DNA of 7,172 bases from an uncultured Eubacteriales bacterium (GCA_900317215.1 ONFW01000007.1:1-7172); one strand, 5' to 3'; counted from the first letter of the stretch, positions 1 to 5,563 are shown. A program made the numbers and translations. The notes: generated from the letters alone by a model not told the origin.

Positions 1-56
1 CAGGCTACAAGTTCCTGAGAAATAAAAGATTGTATGGAGGTAAGAAATCGTCATGA
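1..56 (+). CDS. secD: Protein translocase subunit SecD, C-terminal end (5' truncated by window edge)
   Basis: The reading frame starting at base 3 is open from the left edge and ends at the TGA at 54-56. It encodes only about 17 residues, with the tail GYKFLRNKRLYGG followed by a short basic end. That tail resembles the C-terminus of clostridial SecD, where the last transmembrane segment is followed by a short basic cytoplasmic stretch with LYGG. The stop overlaps the secF start as ATGA (53-56), an arrangement typical of translationally coupled secD-secF pairs. SecD and SecF together form the proton-driven accessory complex that helps SecYEG release translocated proteins. The call rests on the neighbour and this short tail, because the SecD domains lie outside the window. 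Confidence 0.85.
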   Translation, partial: GYKFLRNKRLYGGKKSS

Positions 57-1147
57 GACAGACATTCCATATAAACTTTATCAAAAATTCCAAGATCTTC
101 TTCTGCATTTCTCTCGGTATTATGCTTGTATGCCTTGTGCTTAACATTTTTGTTTTCCCCACCTTAGTTGACATACAGTTTACGGGCGGTACCATTATCA
201 AGTACAGCTACAGCGGCGACCTCAAGCCTGAGGATATCGAAAAGACCGTGAACGACACCATAAGCGAAAGCGAAGGTCTTAAAAACGACACCATAAGCTA
301 CAGCTACAGCGAAAACCTTGCCAAAAGCGAGCAGGACAGCAACAGCAAGATAGTATCCCTCCAGTTCACGGGTAACAAGGCTGTTTCTGTTGAGGATAAG
401 ACCTCCATTACCGAGGCACTTGAAAAGGCTTATCCCGACAACACCTTCAAAGAGGCCTCGTCATCATCGGTAGACGCCTCAAAGGGTACAAACTTCTTCT
501 TCAAGTGTCTTGCGGCGGTCATTCTTGCGGCAGTGCTGATGATATTCTATGTCGCTATCAGATTCAGAAAGATCGGCGGTCTTTCCGCAGGCGTCATGGC
601 AGTCGTTGCACTTATCCATGACCTTATCATCGTATATTTTGTTTTCGCAATGTTCCGTATGCCTCTCAACGACAACTTCATTGCCGTTGTTCTCATGATC
701 CTCGGCTATTCACTCAACGATACCATAGTTATCTACGACCGTATCAGAGAGCTGAGGAAAAAGTCCAGCCCCAAAACTCCTATCGGCGATATCGTGAATA
801 CCAGCCTTAATCAGTGCATGGTAAGAACGATCTGCACTTCTATAACAACGATCATCGCTATCGGCTCTGTTCTCGTTGTTTCTCTCATCTACAACATCGA
901 CTCTATCGTCAGCTTTGCACTGCCGATGATGATCGGTCTTATCTCGGGCTCTTACTCCTCTCTCTGTATTGCTGCTCCTCTGTGGGTCATGTGGAGAAAT
1001 CATCAGTCAAAGAAAAAGGCTGAAGAAAAAGATAAGAAGCCCTCCTCAAAGAAAAAGAGTAAAAACACAAAGGCTTCTAAGACGACCAAATCGTCATCAA
1101 AGAAGGTCACTCTTGAAAAATCGGAGAATACCTCCGCAGAAAGCTGA
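53..1147 (+). CDS. secF: Protein translocase subunit SecF
   Basis: This is the integral membrane partner of SecD in the SecDF accessory translocase. Visible layout: TM1 at about residues 14-35, an extracytoplasmic domain (about 36-147) opening with QFTGGT, and a five-helix C-terminal bundle (about 148-315). The bundle has the family hallmarks IRFR (169-172), H189-D190 in TM3, GYSLNDTIVIYDRIRE (218-233) and a conserved R258-T259 before TM5. The start is the ATG overlapping the secD stop, with GGAGG at 36-40 and 12 bases of spacing. At 364 residues it is longer than a minimal SecF. The excess is a Lys/Ser-rich cytoplasmic tail from about residue 318, probably disordered. A strong terminator follows at once, so secF is the last gene of its operon. 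Family assignment is secure. Confidence 0.97.
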   Translation: MRQTFHINFIKNSKIFFCISLGIMLVCLVLNIFVFPTLVDIQFTGGTIIKYSYSGDLKPEDIEKTVNDTISESEGLKNDTISYSYSENLAKSEQDSNSKIVSLQFTGNKAVSVEDKTSITEALEKAYPDNTFKEASSSSVDASKGTNFFFKCLAAVILAAVLMIFYVAIRFRKIGGLSAGVMAVVALIHDLIIVYFVFAMFRMPLNDNFIAVVLMILGYSLNDTIVIYDRIRELRKKSSPKTPIGDIVNTSLNQCMVRTICTSITTIIAIGSVLVVSLIYNIDSIVSFALPMMIGLISGSYSSLCIAAPLWVMWRNHQSKKKAEEKDKKPSSKKKSKNTKASKTTKSSSKKVTLEKSENTSAES

Positions 1148-1163
1148 GATCAGCACAAAGCCA

Positions 1164-1200
1164 AAGGCTGCCGCAAAAACTGCGGCAGCCTTGTTTTTTC
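1164..1200 (+). terminator. Intrinsic terminator after secF
   Basis: A perfect 12-bp stem (arms 1164-1175 and 1181-1192) with a 5-base loop is followed by a T-rich run, 1191-1199, broken by one G. It starts 17 bases past the secF stop. The stem is symmetrical and sits between convergent genes, so it could also stop minus-strand transcription of the phosphatase gene, but the T-tract on that side is much poorer. Confidence 0.93.
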
Positions 1201-1275
1201 GATACCCCTGAGCAGAACCACACAAACTGCTTTATCAACGGTACGAGGATGATTAATTGTAATACAGACCGCTTA

Positions 1276-2172
1276 TTAATACAGCCTGATAATACCTGAT
1301 GCGAAAAGATATGCAAGGGTGCCGACAGCGGCTGCACCGAGACAGCCCAGAAGAACAAGAAGAGCCTTAAGCGCCGATCCCGTTTTATGACCCTTTGAGA
1401 CGGTGAGCGCAGTCACGTTGTCCATGCTACCCTTGCTGATAGCAGCATCAACAAGGACACCAGCAAGGGTGTTCCTGTCGGGTGAGGAGCTTATCAATGA
1501 GATCATGTCTTCATCGCTAAGCCCGTCCGTCAGTCCGTCGGAGCAGATGATAAGCACATCATCGGGCTGCATTGATATCCCCTCGTTTCTGAACACAGAG
1601 AGCTGCATTTCTCCGGATTCTATTCCTATATGCTGGAAAAGCTGATGACTTCTTCTGTCCCTTGCCGCCTCCTGCTTTGTCATAAGCCCTGCTTCGATCA
1701 ACTGAGCGGTCACTGTGTGATCCCTTGACAACTGAGTGAGCGTTCCGTTGCGGTAAAGCAGGCATTTGCTGTCGCCTATATTGTATATACTGAGTTTATT
1801 TCCGTTTATCAAGGCCGCGGCAAGCGTTGTGCCGGAACGGCTGCCTGTTGACCGCACCATTTCGCAGACCCTTTCATTTGCGGAGAGGACTGCTCTGCAG
1901 ATATCGTCGCCACGGGGGTGACCTTTACTGTACTCTCCTGCAAGCTCCTGCACTGCAGTAAGCGAGGCTTTGTCTCCGTTCGCTTCTCCGCCCATTCCGT
2001 CGGCAACAGCAAAAAGCCCGCCGTCGCTCTCAAAGCACAGCTCCGTTCGCTTTTTCTCCGGCTCGGTGAGAAAAGCGCCGTTTACAAAGTAATTATCCTG
2101 ATTGCTCTTTCTTGCCTGTCCCATATCACAGCAAAGACTTACCGTTAATCTTTTTCCGCCCAATACTATCAC
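1276..2172 (-). CDS. PP2C-family (PPM) Ser/Thr protein phosphatase with C-terminal membrane anchor
   Basis: This is a metal-dependent protein phosphatase that removes phosphate from Ser/Thr residues, the usual counterpart of bacterial Hanks-type kinases. PP2C motifs appear in order: R21-xx-NQD26, VADGMGG (56-62, metal ligand D58), SGTT (113-116), IGDS (132-135), SRDHT (149-153), SDGLTD (211-216, metal ligand D212) and D251-N252. All acidic metal ligands expected for activity are present. A hydrophobic stretch at about 268-295 predicts one C-terminal TM helix, placing the catalytic domain in the cytoplasm on the membrane. The 298-residue length is the catalytic core of about 245 plus this anchor. 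The start is uncertain: the GTG at 2172 fits the promoter, but no good ribosome binding site precedes it and TTG at codon 4 is an alternative. No kinase gene is adjacent. It converges on secF. Confidence 0.93.
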   Translation of the reverse strand: MIVLGGKRLTVSLCCDMGQARKSNQDNYFVNGAFLTEPEKKRTELCFESDGGLFAVADGMGGEANGDKASLTAVQELAGEYSKGHPRGDDICRAVLSANERVCEMVRSTGSRSGTTLAAALINGNKLSIYNIGDSKCLLYRNGTLTQLSRDHTVTAQLIEAGLMTKQEAARDRRSHQLFQHIGIESGEMQLSVFRNEGISMQPDDVLIICSDGLTDGLSDEDMISLISSSPDRNTLAGVLVDAAISKGSMDNVTALTVSKGHKTGSALKALLVLLGCLGAAAVGTLAYLFASGIIRLY

Positions 2173-2212
2173 GACATTTCTTGTTTTATTCTGAATTGAA
2201 CCTCTGAATAAT

Positions 2213-2241
2213 AATATATCACCTTATCCTTGATTTTTCAA
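2213..2241 (-). promoter_or_regulatory. Sigma-A-like promoter for the PP2C phosphatase gene
   Basis: Read on the minus strand, TTGAAA (2236-2241) and TATATT (2213-2218) are separated by exactly 17 bases. Transcription would begin near 2206, giving a leader of about 34 bases before the GTG at 2172. TATTAT, overlapping four bases downstream, is an alternative -10 with poorer spacing. Confidence 0.6.
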
Positions 2242-2257
2242 TATTATTCTATTTCCC

Positions 2258-2301
2258 GCTGGGTAACTCCTTTTCTGGCGCTGGGTAACTCCTTTTCTGG
2301 C
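2258..2301. repeat. Perfect 22-bp tandem duplication
   Basis: Two identical, directly adjacent copies occupy 2258-2279 and 2280-2301. Each begins GCTGGGTAACTCC and ends TTTTCTGGC. On the minus strand each copy carries AAAAGGAG, which resembles a ribosome binding site, but no start codon follows at a useful distance. Perfect identity suggests a recent slippage duplication. Confidence 0.95.
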
Positions 2302-2302
2302 G

Positions 2303-2319
2303 AAAAAAGGGGTTCCCCC
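2303..2319 (-). terminator. Weak terminator-like element on the minus strand
   Basis: On the minus strand a short GGGG-GAA-CCCC stem (2309-2319) is followed by six T (2303-2308). Four base pairs is short for a stand-alone terminator. It lies just downstream, in minus-strand direction, of the paired hairpins at 2348-2383, so it could end a short structured transcript. Low confidence. Confidence 0.3.
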
Positions 2320-2347
2320 GGTCTCGCCTGCCGGCTCGGTCGGTGCT

Positions 2348-2383
2348 TCTCAGCCTTCGGCTGAGAGGTGTCCACCGGACACC
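2348..2383. repeat. Two adjacent perfect hairpins
   Basis: An 8-bp stem with a TTC loop (arms 2348-2355 and 2359-2366) directly abuts a 7-bp stem with an ACC loop (arms 2367-2373 and 2377-2383). The back-to-back packing with no spacer would favour coaxial stacking if transcribed. Either strand can form both. Confidence 0.85.
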
Positions 2384-2426
2384 GCGCACCCCTCCCTAAA
2401 TTCGCTGTGTTTATCTCTATCGGGCA

Positions 2427-2504
2427 GGAAGTAATATATGCATATGAAGTGAGCGAGCGAGGGCGGAGTGCCTCCGCTGTCGTGTTTTGACGCACAGTTT
2501 TTTT
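2427..2504 (+). repeat. GAGCGAGCG repeat unit, copy A, ending in hairpin and T7
   Basis: The unit starts GGAAGT, runs through TATGAAGTGAGCGAGCG (from 2443) and AGGGCG, and ends with hairpins. Its diverged partner (copy B) begins exactly 300 bases later with the same opening and core. Copy A lacks one 9-base CAGCGAGCG step that copy B has. After the core both copies carry a short hairpin and then a GCTGT-GT-TTTG-like tail. The unit is probably a member of a dispersed family, but only two copies are visible here. Confidence 0.7.
2464..2504 (+). terminator. Terminator-like hairpins with T7 at the end of repeat copy A
   Basis: A 5-bp CGGAG/CTCCG hairpin (2464-2476) is followed by a second, bulged stem-loop (outer arms CTGT 2477-2480 and ACAG 2494-2497, inner CGT/ACG) and then seven T (2498-2504). 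The arrangement looks like a plus-strand intrinsic terminator, but no gene upstream on this strand needs one. It may be the 3' end of an unrecognised small RNA or simply part of the repeat. Confidence 0.4.
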
Positions 2505-2521
2505 AAGCACCCCACCGCCTC

Positions 2522-2540
2522 GCAGACCGTAAAGGTCTGC
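2522..2540. repeat. Perfect 7-bp hairpin
   Basis: Arms GCAGACC (2522-2528) and GGTCTGC (2534-2540) flank a 5-base loop. No T-tract follows on either strand, so it is not a terminator. Confidence 0.8.
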
Positions 2541-2650
2541 TCCGGCTGCGTGTTTCTCCGCACCGACCTTTGTTGTGTAAACGTAACTAAATAGGCACGG
2601 AAAGGCTGACAGAATAATAAACTCCGATTTCATAACGAAACAGCCGGAAA

Positions 2651-2668
2651 GCACGCCATACGGCGTGC
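2651..2668. repeat. Perfect 7-bp hairpin
   Basis: Arms GCACGCC (2651-2657) and GGCGTGC (2662-2668) flank a 4-base loop. It is GC-rich, has no T-tract, and lies between the two GAGCGAGCG repeat copies. Confidence 0.8.
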
Positions 2669-2726
2669 GGCAGCGGAGGGAGTATCATGCAAGGCTGTGC
2701 CTTGCCCGTGCCGGAAACCGCGGCTT

Positions 2727-2830
2727 GGAAGTGAAACACGCTTATGAAGTGAGCGAGCGCAGCGAGCGAGGGCGCGAATCGACAGCGCAGGCACTGCGCC
2801 GCTGTGTTTGGCTCTGTCTGTTTTCTTTGC
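2727..2830 (+). repeat. GAGCGAGCG repeat unit, copy B
   Basis: This copy opens with GGAAGT (2727) and carries TATGAAGTGAGCGAGCG from 2743, then an extra CAGCGAGCG step and AGGGCG. It has a 6-bp GCGCAG/CTGCGC hairpin (2785-2790, 2794-2799), then CGCTGTGTTTG and a T-rich stretch. It aligns with copy A at a 300-base offset. Translated in one frame the core gives SERSERGRE, which explains a spurious open frame through it. The right boundary is uncertain. Confidence 0.7.
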
Positions 2831-2963
2831 AGCACTCAGTCTCAAAGGCAGAAGCAGTATTCATAGCGAAAGTATGCTCACAAAGCGAATGGAATCGACA
2901 AATGATCGTAGCGGCAGTATTTACAACAGCCTGAGTCAGTACAAAGAAAAAAGCTCTGACAGA
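2813..2963. repeat. Imperfect inverted repeat flanking about 90 bases
   Basis: The left arm (2813-2839) carries TCTGTC, TTTTCTTTG and ACTCAG. The right arm (2931-2963) carries the reverse complements in matching order: CTGAGT, CAAAGAAAA and GACAGA. The three matched blocks are 6, 9 and 6 bases, separated by short unequal gaps. This could be a long-range stem or the ends of a small element. Chance is possible because the blocks are short. Confidence 0.45.
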
Positions 2964-2993
2964 AACATTTTTATAAAAAAATAAATAAAACTA

Positions 2994-3022
2994 TGGAGAA
3001 ATCGAAAAGCATGTGTTATAAT
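2994..3022 (+). promoter_or_regulatory. Sigma-A-like promoter for the ppa operon, extended -10
   Basis: A perfect TATAAT (3017-3022) is preceded by TGT (3014-3016), giving an extended -10. A 17-base spacer separates it from TGGAGA (2994-2999), a 4/6 match to TTGACA. Transcription would start near 3029, leaving a leader of about 26 bases that carries the ppa ribosome binding site. Confidence 0.8.
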
Positions 3023-3054
3023 ATATATGCAATTTTTTTAAGGAGCTGACAATT

Positions 3055-3591
3055 ATGCAGAATATATGGCATGATATGGATTCCGCAAGGATAACCCCGG
3101 AAAACTTTATGGTCGTTATCGAGATCCCCAAGGGCAGCAAGGCCAAGTATGAGCTTGACAAGCAGAGCGGTCTTTTAAAGCTTGACCGTATCCTCCACAC
3201 CTCAACTCATTATCCTGCTAACTATGGCTTTATCCCCCGTACTTATGCAGACGACCTTGATCCTCTTGATGTTCTTGTTCTCTGCTCCGAGCAGATCATT
3301 CCCCTCACTCTGATACAGTGCTATCCGATCGGCGTGATAACCATGCTCGACAACGGAAGAAACGATGAGAAGATCATTGCTATCCCCTTCAACGACCCGA
3401 CCTACAATGAGTATAAGGACATCGAGGAGCTTCCGTCTCATATTTTTGATGAGATGACTCACTTCTTTAGCGTTTATAAATCTCTCGAAAACAAGGAAAC
3501 TGTCGTCGATGAGGTCAAGGGCAAGGAAGAAGCTATTAAGATCATAAAAGCGACTATCGAGAACTATAAAGAAAAGTTCAACACTGTATAA
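3055..3591 (+). CDS. ppa: Family I inorganic pyrophosphatase
   Basis: This soluble cytoplasmic enzyme hydrolyses pyrophosphate to two phosphates, pulling biosynthetic reactions forward. By alignment from memory with the E. coli enzyme the active-site set is complete: E23, K31, E33, R45, Y57, the metal-binding signature DLDPLDV (67-73, with D67, D69, D72), D99, D104, K106, Y141 and K142. Its 178 residues match the roughly 175 usual for bacterial family I enzymes. The start is the ATG at 3055 with AAGGAG at 3040-3045, nine bases away. It is the first gene of a plus-strand operon, with only 28 bases to the next start and no terminator between. The many clostridia with family II (DHH) or membrane pyrophosphatases would use other folds; this one is clearly family I. 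Confidence 0.97.
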   Translation: MQNIWHDMDSARITPENFMVVIEIPKGSKAKYELDKQSGLLKLDRILHTSTHYPANYGFIPRTYADDLDPLDVLVLCSEQIIPLTLIQCYPIGVITMLDNGRNDEKIIAIPFNDPTYNEYKDIEELPSHIFDEMTHFFSVYKSLENKETVVDEVKGKEEAIKIIKATIENYKEKFNTV

Positions 3592-3619
3592 TCCCTTTGG
3601 AAAGGAAATATAACATATT

Positions 3620-4810
3620 ATGGCAAGAAAACTCTCAGAAGAGGAGCTGTTTAATGAAGAAAGCGCTTCAGCTCCGTCCGCTTCTGAAAATGATGCGGAC
3701 GGAAGCGGAACTAATAAGCCTCAGAAGCGTAAGGTCGTTGTCGTTAATGTACCGAAGAAAAAGAAGCCTCTCAGAACACCGTCACATATCATAAGAATAA
3801 CAATGATATGGTGCTTTCTCATCGTTTTGTTTCTGCTGACCTCTCCTTTCCTTCAGGTCACCTTTTACATAACCGAGGATATGGAGGTAACTCCTTATAT
3901 CGAAAAGGCTTATACCACGCTCGCAACACAGGAGGAGATCGACGCCTGCACCAAGGAGCTTAAAGCTGCGCTTGACGGACTTGAAGAGGCTCCGATAGAA
4001 GAGGATCCGGACGCCGATCAGAAGACCGAGAACTCTGATGATGCATCATCTGCCGCAAGCAGCGCTGCGGCCTCGGAGCCTTCTCAGACCTCACAGTCCG
4101 CCGGAAGCACAGGCGGTGTAAGGGGACTTGATTCGGTATACTATAACTGGACTTATTATATTGCAGAGGGCATCAACTCCGAAGAGCTTGAGGAGCTTAT
4201 CAGCGAATGTAAGAATATAAACAGGGATATTTATACCGAGGAGAGCCTCGAAAAGCTGAATGAAGCCATGCTCAAGGCTCAGAAGTCGCTGTGCGCCTCT
4301 GTATTTGTTTCACAGAATGCTTTGCAGATGATGCTCGGAGGCTCAGTAGGAGAGGCTTTCGGCTCTGCTATATCGCTGACTGATACCTTCCTCAGAGGGC
4401 TGTTTGCCTTTGCTCTCGGCATTTTGCCGGTGATAGCGGTGTTTGCTCTTGTTCTTGACAAACACAGGATAGTCAAGAATATCATTGTGCTTGCCGTCTG
4501 TCTGCTTGTACTGCTGGATATCTTCTCTTCCATTTATCCGTTCATAGGCATGGGTGCCGTCCTTACGATAGTAATGTACATCATTATCTTTATCATCAAT
4601 ATCTTCGGCTTTTATGCAAGGCAGCAGGAAAAGCACATTGTTAATCATCCGGAGCTTGAAGCAGAGTTCAGCGAAAAGCACCCTCATTTTGTTAAGGCTC
4701 TGATAAATCAGAAGAGCTTTGGCGGAGGAGTTACCGTAAGCAAGAACGAGCGTGAACGCGAGGCTGCAAAAAATGCGAAAAAGCGTAATTCCAAAAAGAA
4801 AAAGAAGTGA
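3620..4810 (+). CDS. Four-TM membrane protein with FIVAR-like extracytoplasmic halves; function unknown
   Basis: I do not recognise a named family for the whole 396-residue protein. Order: a charged cytoplasmic N-terminus with basic patches (36-52), TM1 (about 57-84), and a large outside region (about 85-255). Then come TM2 (about 257-279), TM3 (about 284-305), TM4 (about 308-332) and a charged tail ending in a run of Lys. The outside region contains two stretches like halves of a FIVAR three-helix module. ATQEEIDACTKELKAALDGL (102-121) resembles its last helix, and ELEELI (189-194) plus YTEESLEKLNEAMLKAQ (205-221) resemble its first two. An acidic, Ser/Ala-rich linker (about 122-165) lies between. 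FIVAR modules are usually found in surface and carbohydrate-associated proteins, so a wall- or glycan-facing role is possible but unproven. AAAGGA at 3601-3606 lies 13 bases before the ATG. It lies between ppa and trxA. Confidence 0.85.
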   Translation: MARKLSEEELFNEESASAPSASENDADGSGTNKPQKRKVVVVNVPKKKKPLRTPSHIIRITMIWCFLIVLFLLTSPFLQVTFYITEDMEVTPYIEKAYTTLATQEEIDACTKELKAALDGLEEAPIEEDPDADQKTENSDDASSAASSAAASEPSQTSQSAGSTGGVRGLDSVYYNWTYYIAEGINSEELEELISECKNINRDIYTEESLEKLNEAMLKAQKSLCASVFVSQNALQMMLGGSVGEAFGSAISLTDTFLRGLFAFALGILPVIAVFALVLDKHRIVKNIIVLAVCLLVLLDIFSSIYPFIGMGAVLTIVMYIIIFIINIFGFYARQQEKHIVNHPELEAEFSEKHPHFVKALINQKSFGGGVTVSKNEREREAAKNAKKRNSKKKKK

Positions 4811-4861
4811 GCGGATATTCCGCCGATATCAGGAAATACTCAAATAAAGGAGTGTATTGCA

Positions 4862-5170
4862 ATGGCTGTTATTGAGATAACGAATACAAATTTTGAAGCT
4901 GAGGTTCTGAACAGCGACAGGCCGGTTCTTCTTGATTTCTGGGCGAGCTGGTGCGGTCCGTGCAGGATGCTTTCCCCTGTTGTTGACGAGATCGGAGAGG
5001 AAAATCCGCAGATCAAGGTCGGAAAGATCAATGTTGACCAGGAAATGGAGCTTGCTCTGAAATTCAATATCATGAGTATTCCCACACTTATGGTTTTCAA
5101 GGGCGGAAAGCCCGTGAAGACCTCGGTAGGAGTTCAACCGAAATCAGCCATTCTTTCAATGCTTGACTGA
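4862..5170 (+). CDS. trxA: Thioredoxin
   Basis: This small cytoplasmic dithiol-disulfide oxidoreductase reduces protein disulfides using its WCGPC active site (W30-C34). Also present are the buried Asp (D25) that assists thiolate chemistry, the cis-proline loop SIPT (P74), and the glycine pair G81-G82. At 102 residues it has the normal length of a single-domain thioredoxin. AAAGGAG at 4846-4852 lies nine bases before the ATG, an excellent ribosome binding site. It follows the membrane-protein gene after 51 bases with no terminator or obvious promoter between, so it is likely the third gene of the ppa operon, and is closed by the hairpin at 5183. No thioredoxin reductase gene is in the window, so its electron donor must be encoded elsewhere. 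Confidence 0.97.
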   Translation: MAVIEITNTNFEAEVLNSDRPVLLDFWASWCGPCRMLSPVVDEIGEENPQIKVGKINVDQEMELALKFNIMSIPTLMVFKGGKPVKTSVGVQPKSAILSMLD

Positions 5171-5182
5171 TAATAAAAACAC

Positions 5183-5235
5183 AAAACGGGACTGTCTTAT
5201 CGCCTGGGTGCGATCAAGAACAGTCCCGTTTTTTT
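5183..5235. terminator. Bidirectional intrinsic terminator between convergent thioredoxin-fold genes
   Basis: A perfect 13-bp stem (5183-5195 and 5220-5232) encloses an inner 5-bp stem (5199-5203 and 5210-5214). On the plus strand seven T (5229-5235) follow the GC core. On the minus strand the region beyond the stem is also T-rich (complement of 5170-5186). It ends the ppa-trxA operon and the minus-strand gene whose stop codon lies at 5234-5236. Confidence 0.93.
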
Positions 5236-5560
5236 ATAAGACGACAAGCTCGTCTATGACATCGGTATAAGCGCTCGGCGGATTTGCTCCCGTGATCCTC
5301 TCAACTATCTTTCCGTCCTTGAAAATAATAACAGTCGGGGTAACATCGATAGCAAATACCGATGCAACATCAGGCGACTGCTCAATATCAAGGGCAAGCA
5401 CGCGGAGAGTGTCATAGTATTCGTCCGCAATTTCTTCTAAAAACGGAATGATCCCCCTGCTCTGAACACACCATTCGGCAAAGAACAGGACCACTGTTAT
5501 TCCGTGTTCGATCCTGACATCAAAATCGTAGGAATCCACATATATTATATCATCGCTCAA
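5234..5560 (-). CDS. Thioredoxin-fold protein with WCVQS active site (no resolving Cys)
   Basis: The protein has 108 residues from the TTG at 5560, the usual thioredoxin length, with the thioredoxin order: VVLFFAEWC near residues 23-31, a cis-Pro loop VTPT (P75) and the turn KDGK. The active site is W30-C31-V32-Q33-S34, so the second (resolving) cysteine is replaced by Ser. By alignment with the neighbouring TrxA the buried Asp (D25) is also replaced by Leu. A normal dithiol reductase cycle is therefore unlikely; roles such as monothiol exchange, holding a mixed disulfide or scaffolding are inference. An upstream TTG at 5599 keeps the frame open for 13 more codons, but the strong ribosome binding site at 5564-5576 favours 5560. 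It is probably co-transcribed with the membrane-protein gene 69 bases upstream. Confidence 0.9.
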   Translation of the reverse strand: MSDDIIYVDSYDFDVRIEHGITVVLFFAEWCVQSRGIIPFLEEIADEYYDTLRVLALDIEQSPDVASVFAIDVTPTVIIFKDGKIVERITGANPPSAYTDVIDELVVL

Positions 5561-5563
5561 GAG

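Larger units (their letters stand above)
2242..2993. other. Gene-poor, GC-rich, repeat- and hairpin-rich intergenic block
   Basis: About 750 bases between the phosphatase promoter and the ppa promoter hold no gene I can support. Reading frames here exist on both strands but lack family resemblance, ribosome binding sites and consistent coding character, and their translations mostly read through repeat motifs. The block is visibly richer in G+C than the flanking genes through most of its length. It holds a 22-bp tandem duplication, at least five short perfect hairpins, two diverged copies of a GAGCGAGCG-bearing unit and an imperfect inverted repeat near the right end. The last 60 bases turn AT-rich and lead into the ppa promoter. 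It is best read as an accumulation of dispersed intergenic repeats, possibly with a structured RNA. Confidence 0.7.

Noticed and set aside
710..1358. Antisense and alternate-frame open frames within secF and around its terminator
   Set aside because: They are shadows of the secF and phosphatase frames, rich in charged low-complexity translation, and some cross the terminator hairpin.
2258..2775. CRISPR-like array
   Set aside because: The tandem 22-mers have no spacer between them, the 300-base repeats are diverged and only two, and no cas genes are present.
2244..2835. Minus-strand open frames of 71-136 codons in the same block
   Set aside because: They overlap each other in different frames, cross the tandem duplication and hairpins, and show no recognisable domain or start signal.
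2665..2934. Plus-strand open frame of 89 codons including SERSERGRE
   Set aside because: It runs straight through repeat copy B and its hairpins, has no ribosome binding site, and its translation is explained by the repeated GAGCGAGCG bases rather than protein selection.
4811..4823. GCGGA-TAT-TCCGC hairpin just after the membrane-protein gene
   Set aside because: Only 5 bp and followed by no T-tract, so it is not a terminator and does not break the operon before trxA.
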